Shown piece by piece: positions 5,470 through 9,216 of a DNA stretch of 9,216 nucleotides. Position 1 is the stretch's first letter, and each line of letters opens with the position of its first letter. Below the pieces are notes generated by a model. It saw nothing but the letters and a program-made list of their open reading frames with translations. It was not told the origin of the DNA and searched no databases. The stretch comes from Burkholderiales bacterium (GTDB lineage: Bacteria > Pseudomonadota > Gammaproteobacteria > Burkholderiales > Burkholderiaceae), in NCBI GenBank assembly GCA_947447845.1, contig CANFNO010000072.1, positions 1 to 9,216 of the forward strand, in the 5' to 3' direction. Both the position numbers and the translations under genes were made by a program.

Positions 5470-7845
5470 TCAGTTTTTAAACAACTCCAGGATTTTCTTT
5501 TTTTCGTCCGCAGCGGGAGCCGTCTGTGCCGGATCGGCCTTGTCGTCTGACTTTACGCTGGTGACGCCATCGCCCTTGATGAACTCCTCGAAATACCATT
5601 CGCCGCCCACGTGGGTAATGCCTTCTGGGGCCACCGGTTCCATTACTGGCACGCCCTTCAAAGCGGTCTCCATAAAGCTGATCCAAACCGGCAGGCTCAG
5701 CCCGCCGCCGGTTTCTTTGTCACCCAGTTTGCGTGGCGTGTCATAACCAATCCAAGTGACCGCTGTGATGGTGGGCTGGAAGCCTGCAAACCATGCGTCC
5801 ATCGAATCATTGGTTGTGCCCGTTTTGCCATACACGTCGGGACGCTTCAGAGTGGCTTGCGCGCGTGCTGCAGTGCCAGTTCGGGTTACTTCCCCCAAAA
5901 GGCTTGTCATCAGGAAGGCATTGCGAGGCTCGATCGTTCGCTGGCTTTCATCCAGGACCACAGGTGGCGTTGTTAACAGAACCTTTCCGCGCTGCTCACT
6001 GACCTTCGCCACCAACCAGGGGTTGACGCGATAGCCACTGTTGGCAAACACCGAATAGGCACCTGCCATTTGCATGGGTGTGACTGAGCCTGCGCCCAGT
6101 GCCATGGTTAGATAGGGGGGGTGCTTGTCGGCTTCAAAACCGAAGCGCGTGATCCACTCTTGCGCGTACTGGGTTCCGATGGACTGCAGGATCTGGATCG
6201 AGATCATGTTCTTGGACTTGGCCAGAGCTTTGCGCAAACTCATAGGACCCTCAAAGGTGCCATCGTAATTTTTGGGTTCCCAGGGTTGTCCGCCTGTGGT
6301 GCCTGCGTCGAAAAATAGCGGCGTGTCGTTGATCACAGTGGAGGGCGTAAAGCCTTTTTCCAGCGCTGCAGAGTAAATAAATGGCTTGAAACTAGAGCCT
6401 GGTTGCCGCCAAGCTTGGGTTACATGGTTGAACTTGTTCTTGGCAAAGTCAAAACCGCCAACCAGAGCGCGGATCGAGCCATCACGCGGGTCCAGTGCCA
6501 CAAATGCACCTTCGACTTCCGGCAATTGGGTGATTTCCCATCCGCCCTTGACCATCTTGGACACGCGAATTACAGCGCCTCGGCGCAACTTGATATTGGG
6601 TGCGGCCTTGTCCGATAGTCCGGATTGGGCCGGCTTAAGTCCTTCGCCGGTGATCTCCAGGGTCTCACCTGCGGCGCGCATGGCCTTGATATGTTTGGCA
6701 TCCGCTTCAAGCACTACGGCCGACATGACGTCCCCGTTGTCCGGGTGCTCGTCCAGCACGTCATCCACCGTGTCTTCCAACTCTTGTTGTGCGGTGGGCA
6801 GCGATACGAACTTCTCCGGGCCCCGGTAAATTTGGCGGCGCTCAAAGTCCATGATGCCCTTGCGCAGAGCCTTGTAGGCAGCGTCCTGCTCGGCCGAATG
6901 GATTGTGGTTTGCACGTTCAGGCCGCGGGTATAGGTTTCGTCACCGTACTGGTTAAACATGAGTTGGCGCACCATTTCGGCCACATATTCAGCATGTATT
7001 TTGTTGGTGTCCGGCCCGCTTCTGACTTTAAGTTCCTGTGCCTTAGCGGTCTCCGCTTCCTTCGGCGTGATGAAGCCGTTTTCCACCATACGATCAACGA
7101 TGTACAACTGGCGTGACCGTGCGCGCTTTGGGTTGCTGATGGGGTTATAGGCCGAGGGAGCCTTGGGCAAGCCAGCCAGCATGGCTGCTTCAGCAATTGT
7201 GATGTCCTTCAGAGGCTTGCCGAAGTACGTTTCAGAGGCAGCGGCAAAACCGTAGGCCCGATTACCCAAGAAGATCTGGTTCATATAGATTTCCAGAATC
7301 TGATCCTTGGTCAAAGCATGCTCAAGCTTGAACGTAAGCAGTATTTCGTAAATTTTGCGCGTGAAGGTCTTTTCCGACGACAGATAAACATTTCTTGCCA
7401 CCTGCATGGTGATGGTGGATGCGCCCTGACTCTTGGCGTGGCCCACATTGGCCAGGCCTGCACGAATCACACCCAAATAGTCCACGCCGCCGTGTTGGTA
7501 AAAACGGGCATCTTCGATCGCCAAAACAGCGTTCGACATGACTTTGGGGATTTCGCTGATTGGTGTCAGGTTGCGTCGCTCTTCACCAAACTCACCTAAA
7601 ACATCGCCTTCTACCGAAAAGACCCGTAAGGGAAGTTTGGGGCGGTAGTCAGACAAATCTGAAATATCAGGCAGATTGGGAAAAGCGACGGACAGAGCGA
7701 TTGCCAAAATGAACAGGCCGCTCAGCAGGCCGGCCAGCCCCAGGCCGCCTACCCACAACAAAGCCCGCAGCGCCCAGTGCATGGGAGTCTTTTTGGCGGC
7801 GGTCCGGGCTGGTGCAGAATCAGACGGTGGGGGCGTAAAGGGCAT
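5470..7845 (-). CDS. mrcA: Penicillin-binding protein 1A, bifunctional peptidoglycan glycosyltransferase/transpeptidase
   Basis: This class A PBP (also called ponA) polymerises lipid II into glycan strands and cross-links the peptides at the periplasmic face of the inner membrane. The 791-aa protein has a short cytoplasmic N-terminus and one membrane anchor (about 27-54). The GT51 glycosyltransferase domain (about 73-245) carries the catalytic glutamate E111 in EDARFYQHGGVD, with GASTITMQ (141-148), RKIYEILL (163-170) and EIYMNQIFLG (185-194). An outer OB-type insert typical of PBP1A spans about 310-440. The transpeptidase domain has S484-S-F-K487 with nucleophile S484, SKN at 544-546 and KTGT at 674-677. 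A C-terminal charged Asp/Lys/Ala-rich tail (about 758-791) ends the protein. The start at 7845 has no obvious ribosome binding site. It is divergent from the pil operon, a common proteobacterial arrangement. Confidence 0.97.
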   Translation of the reverse strand: MPFTPPPSDSAPARTAAKKTPMHWALRALLWVGGLGLAGLLSGLFILAIALSVAFPNLPDISDLSDYRPKLPLRVFSVEGDVLGEFGEERRNLTPISEIPKVMSNAVLAIEDARFYQHGGVDYLGVIRAGLANVGHAKSQGASTITMQVARNVYLSSEKTFTRKIYEILLTFKLEHALTKDQILEIYMNQIFLGNRAYGFAAASETYFGKPLKDITIAEAAMLAGLPKAPSAYNPISNPKRARSRQLYIVDRMVENGFITPKEAETAKAQELKVRSGPDTNKIHAEYVAEMVRQLMFNQYGDETYTRGLNVQTTIHSAEQDAAYKALRKGIMDFERRQIYRGPEKFVSLPTAQQELEDTVDDVLDEHPDNGDVMSAVVLEADAKHIKAMRAAGETLEITGEGLKPAQSGLSDKAAPNIKLRRGAVIRVSKMVKGGWEITQLPEVEGAFVALDPRDGSIRALVGGFDFAKNKFNHVTQAWRQPGSSFKPFIYSAALEKGFTPSTVINDTPLFFDAGTTGGQPWEPKNYDGTFEGPMSLRKALAKSKNMISIQILQSIGTQYAQEWITRFGFEADKHPPYLTMALGAGSVTPMQMAGAYSVFANSGYRVNPWLVAKVSEQRGKVLLTTPPVVLDESQRTIEPRNAFLMTSLLGEVTRTGTAARAQATLKRPDVYGKTGTTNDSMDAWFAGFQPTITAVTWIGYDTPRKLGDKETGGGLSLPVWISFMETALKGVPVMEPVAPEGITHVGGEWYFEEFIKGDGVTSVKSDDKADPAQTAPAADEKKKILELFKN

Positions 7846-7868
7846 ATAAAGTTGGAGTTGGTCGCTGG

Positions 7869-7885
7869 CGCATTATAAAAATGCG
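7869..7885 (-). promoter_or_regulatory. mrcA -10 element within a short palindrome
   Basis: The complement of 7872-7877 reads TATAAT, a perfect -10 hexamer, ending 26 bp before the mrcA ATG. No good -35 lies 16-18 bp upstream. The element sits in an inverted repeat, CGCATT (7869-7874) and AATGCG (7880-7885), separated by ATAAA. That geometry could be an operator, but this is inference. Confidence 0.5.
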
Positions 7886-7943
7886 TGTGAGGCACGCTAT
7901 GGCACCAAGATGGCTATTGTTGGGGTCTAAGCCCGTCACACGC
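7883..7943. repeat. Spaced 8-bp inverted repeat upstream of mrcA
   Basis: GCGTGTGA at 7883-7890 is exactly complementary to TCACACGC at 7936-7943, with 45 bp between the arms. The left arm overlaps the right half of the palindrome over the mrcA -10 element. AATGCG occurs again at 7948-7953, just past the right arm. The arms are too far apart for a compact terminator; paired binding sites or chance are the alternatives. Confidence 0.4.
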
Positions 7944-8028
7944 ACTGAATGCGCTTTTTACAAGTTGATACATGCTAATTTCGTCTGCTTTTGGCAACGC
8001 CTAAAAATGACCGGCAATTAAAAAACCT

Positions 8029-8057
8029 TTGCGGGACAACGGGCTTACTGATAGCAT
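8029..8057 (+). promoter_or_regulatory. Tentative sigma-70-type promoter for the pilM operon
   Basis: TTGCGG (8029-8034) and TAGCAT (8052-8057) are 17 bp apart, matching consensus at three and four of six bases. Transcription would begin near 8064, leaving a leader of about 50 nt before the pilM TTG. Several weaker alternatives exist, including TTGGCA at 7991-7996. Confidence 0.3.
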
Positions 8058-8102
8058 TCAAGTGAATTCTTAAGTAGGGCTGGCACTGAGTCGGTCTGTT
8101 TC

Positions 8103-8108
8103 AGGGGA
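8103..8108 (+). promoter_or_regulatory. Ribosome binding site supporting a TTG start for pilM
   Basis: AGGGGA ends 5 nt before TTG at 8114. This spacing, together with the family-like N-terminus that follows directly, decides the start; no in-frame ATG is available nearby. Confidence 0.75.
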
Positions 8109-8113
8109 CAGTT

Positions 8114-9193
8114 TTGATCTCATTGGGGTCGCTCTTTAGTCGTCAACCAGCACCTTTGCTCGGGCTTGACGTTAGCACGTCTGGTGTCAAGCTCGTCGAG
8201 TTGAGTCGTGACAAGGCCGGTAACTTGGTTTTGGAACGGTGCGCAATCGAGCCACTTGAGCGTGGCTGGATTACCGACGGCAATATTGAAAAATTCGACG
8301 AAGTCGCCGACGCGATCAAGCGTTTGGTGAAAAAGAGCGGTACCAAAACCCGCAATGTGGCTATGGCGTTGCCTCCGTCGGCGGTTATCACCAAGAAAAT
8401 CATTCTTCCTGGCGGCATGACCGACGACGAGTTGGAGCAGCAGGTCGAGACCGAAGCCAACCAGTACATTCCCTTTCCCCTGGACGAAGTGAGTCTCGAT
8501 TTTTGCGTCATTGGTCCGAGCGCGACTTCCGCAGGCGATGTCGAAGTGTTGATTGCCGCCTCCCGAAGAGAAAAGGTACAGGACGTACAAGGGCTCGCTG
8601 AAGCTGCTGGGTTAACGCCGGTGGTTGTAGATGTGGAGTCCTACGCGTCCCGACTAGCCACCAATCGCTTGATTGAAAATCTGCCGAACCAAGGCAAGGG
8701 TCTGATCGTTGCACTATTTGAGGTGGGCTCACTGACAACAAGCATGCAGGTGATGCGGGATGAAGAGGTTCTTTACGATCGCGACCAGGCTTTTGGCGGT
8801 GCGCAACTGACACAGCAAATCGTGCGACAGTATGGTTTTTCTGCAGAGGAAGCGGAGTCCAAAAAGCGCAGTGGCGAACTGCCTGAAGACTATGAATCGG
8901 TGGTGCTTAAACCGTTTATCGACACCATGGTTCAAGAATTGGGCCGGGCGCTTCAGTTCTTCTTCACTAGCACGCCGCACAACAAAGTGGATTACATCAT
9001 GTTGGCGGGCGGGTCGGCGGCTTTGCCGGGTCTCACTGCTGCAGTCACCCAGCACACTTCGTTTCCTTGCAGTTTGCTCAATCCGTTTGATGGCATGGAG
9101 ATTGGGGATGGCGTGCGCTTGAAAAAGATGACGCGTGAGGCGCCTTCTTACCTCACATCCTGCGGTTTGGCCTTGCGGAGGTTTACCCAGTGA
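8114..9193 (+). CDS. pilM: Type IV pilus assembly protein PilM (actin-like ATPase)
   Basis: PilM is a cytoplasmic FtsA/actin-fold protein that binds the N-terminal tail of PilN. It links the pilus motor platform to the PilNOP alignment complex in the inner membrane. The 359-aa protein begins with TTG. The first nucleotide-binding block is LLGLDVSTSGVKLVELS (15-31). VAMALPPSAVITK (82-94) and YIPFPLDEV (118-126) are characteristic PilM segments. DVESYA (173-178), DQAFGGAQLT (224-233) and the C-terminal LAGGSAALPGL (297-307) complete the actin-type nucleotide site. The TGA stop overlaps a GTG start for pilN, so translational coupling within a pilMNOPQ operon is likely. Divergence from mrcA is the usual arrangement in many proteobacteria. 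Assignment is firm. Confidence 0.96.
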   Translation: MISLGSLFSRQPAPLLGLDVSTSGVKLVELSRDKAGNLVLERCAIEPLERGWITDGNIEKFDEVADAIKRLVKKSGTKTRNVAMALPPSAVITKKIILPGGMTDDELEQQVETEANQYIPFPLDEVSLDFCVIGPSATSAGDVEVLIAASRREKVQDVQGLAEAAGLTPVVVDVESYASRLATNRLIENLPNQGKGLIVALFEVGSLTTSMQVMRDEEVLYDRDQAFGGAQLTQQIVRQYGFSAEEAESKKRSGELPEDYESVVLKPFIDTMVQELGRALQFFFTSTPHNKVDYIMLAGGSAALPGLTAAVTQHTSFPCSLLNPFDGMEIGDGVRLKKMTREAPSYLTSCGLALRRFTQ

Positions 9194-9216
9194 TTTTGAT
9201 TAACCTGCTTCCGCAC
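9190..9216 (+). CDS. pilN: PilN, type IV pilus alignment protein (first nine codons only)
   Basis: A GTG at 9190 overlaps the pilM stop (GTGA) and reads MILINLLPH to the window edge. The INLLP motif is the conserved cytoplasmic tail of PilN that docks into PilM. PilN is a bitopic inner-membrane protein that pairs with PilO. Only nine codons are visible; the call rests on that motif and on the position after pilM. Confidence 0.85.

Larger units (their letters stand above)
7846..8113. other. Divergent intergenic region between mrcA and pilM
   Basis: This 268-bp spacer contains no credible coding frame. It is visibly more AT-rich than its flanks, notably 7955-8030. It must hold the promoters of both mrcA and the pil operon, and the candidate elements are listed separately. 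I looked for a sigma-54 site: TGGCAC at 8081-8086 lacks the required -12 GC block, so none is called. The imperfect palindrome ATTCA-AG-TGAAT at 8057-8068 is the other local symmetry. Confidence 0.7.

Noticed and set aside
6386..7116. Open frames of 147 and 163 aa on the plus strand
   Set aside because: Both are complementary to the intact mrcA coding sequence, show no family signature and have no ribosome binding site.
8081..8101. Possible sigma-54 promoter before pilM (TGGCAC)
   Set aside because: The -24-like half is present, but the required TTGC(A/T)-like block at the correct spacing is absent (CGGTC instead).

Overview
The window looks like ordinary chromosome from a Gram-negative betaproteobacterium, probably order Burkholderiales and most likely Comamonadaceae (Rhodoferax-like). 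This rests on the protein sequences, the moderately high GC content and the gene neighbourhood; no database search was possible. All complete genes look intact, and I see no mobile element, CRISPR array, tRNA, rRNA or phage-like gene.

Layout from left to right. (1) 1-1643, plus strand: two lipid A late acyltransferase paralogues (LpxL/HtrB family) overlap by four bases; the first is cut by the left edge. (2) 1663-2430, minus strand: the ribosome-assembly GTPase EngB/YihA, convergent with the acyltransferases. (3) 2501-3130, plus strand: a periplasmic dihaem cytochrome c4, divergent from engB across a 70-bp promoter region and closed by a very strong intrinsic terminator (3181-3221). (4) 3361-5071, plus strand: msrP-msrQ, the periplasmic methionine sulfoxide reductase and its haem-containing membrane partner. 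(5) 4943-5116, minus strand: a 57-aa lipoprotein gene of the LptM/YifL type, most of it lying antisense inside the 3' end of msrQ. (6) 5129-5458, plus strand: frataxin homologue cyaY, starting 12 bp from the divergent lptM start. (7) 5470-7845, minus strand: penicillin-binding protein 1A (mrcA/ponA). (8) 8114-9216, plus strand: pilM from a TTG codon and the first nine codons of pilN, the beginning of the type IV pilus alignment operon, divergent from mrcA across a 268-bp spacer.

The genes fall into three themes: outer-membrane and envelope construction (lipid A acylation, LptM, PBP1A), periplasmic redox and protein repair (cytochrome c4, MsrPQ), and housekeeping (EngB, CyaY). The divergent mrcA-pilM pair is a classic proteobacterial arrangement.

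I did not find a convincing new biological system. The most unusual spot is the msrQ/lptM/cyaY junction, where a small lipoprotein gene is compressed into the antisense of a neighbouring gene and no lysA lies next to it. Weaker points are a palindrome over the mrcA -10 element, overlapping opposed -10 boxes between engB and the cytochrome gene, and an in-frame 12-bp tandem duplication in the second acyltransferase.
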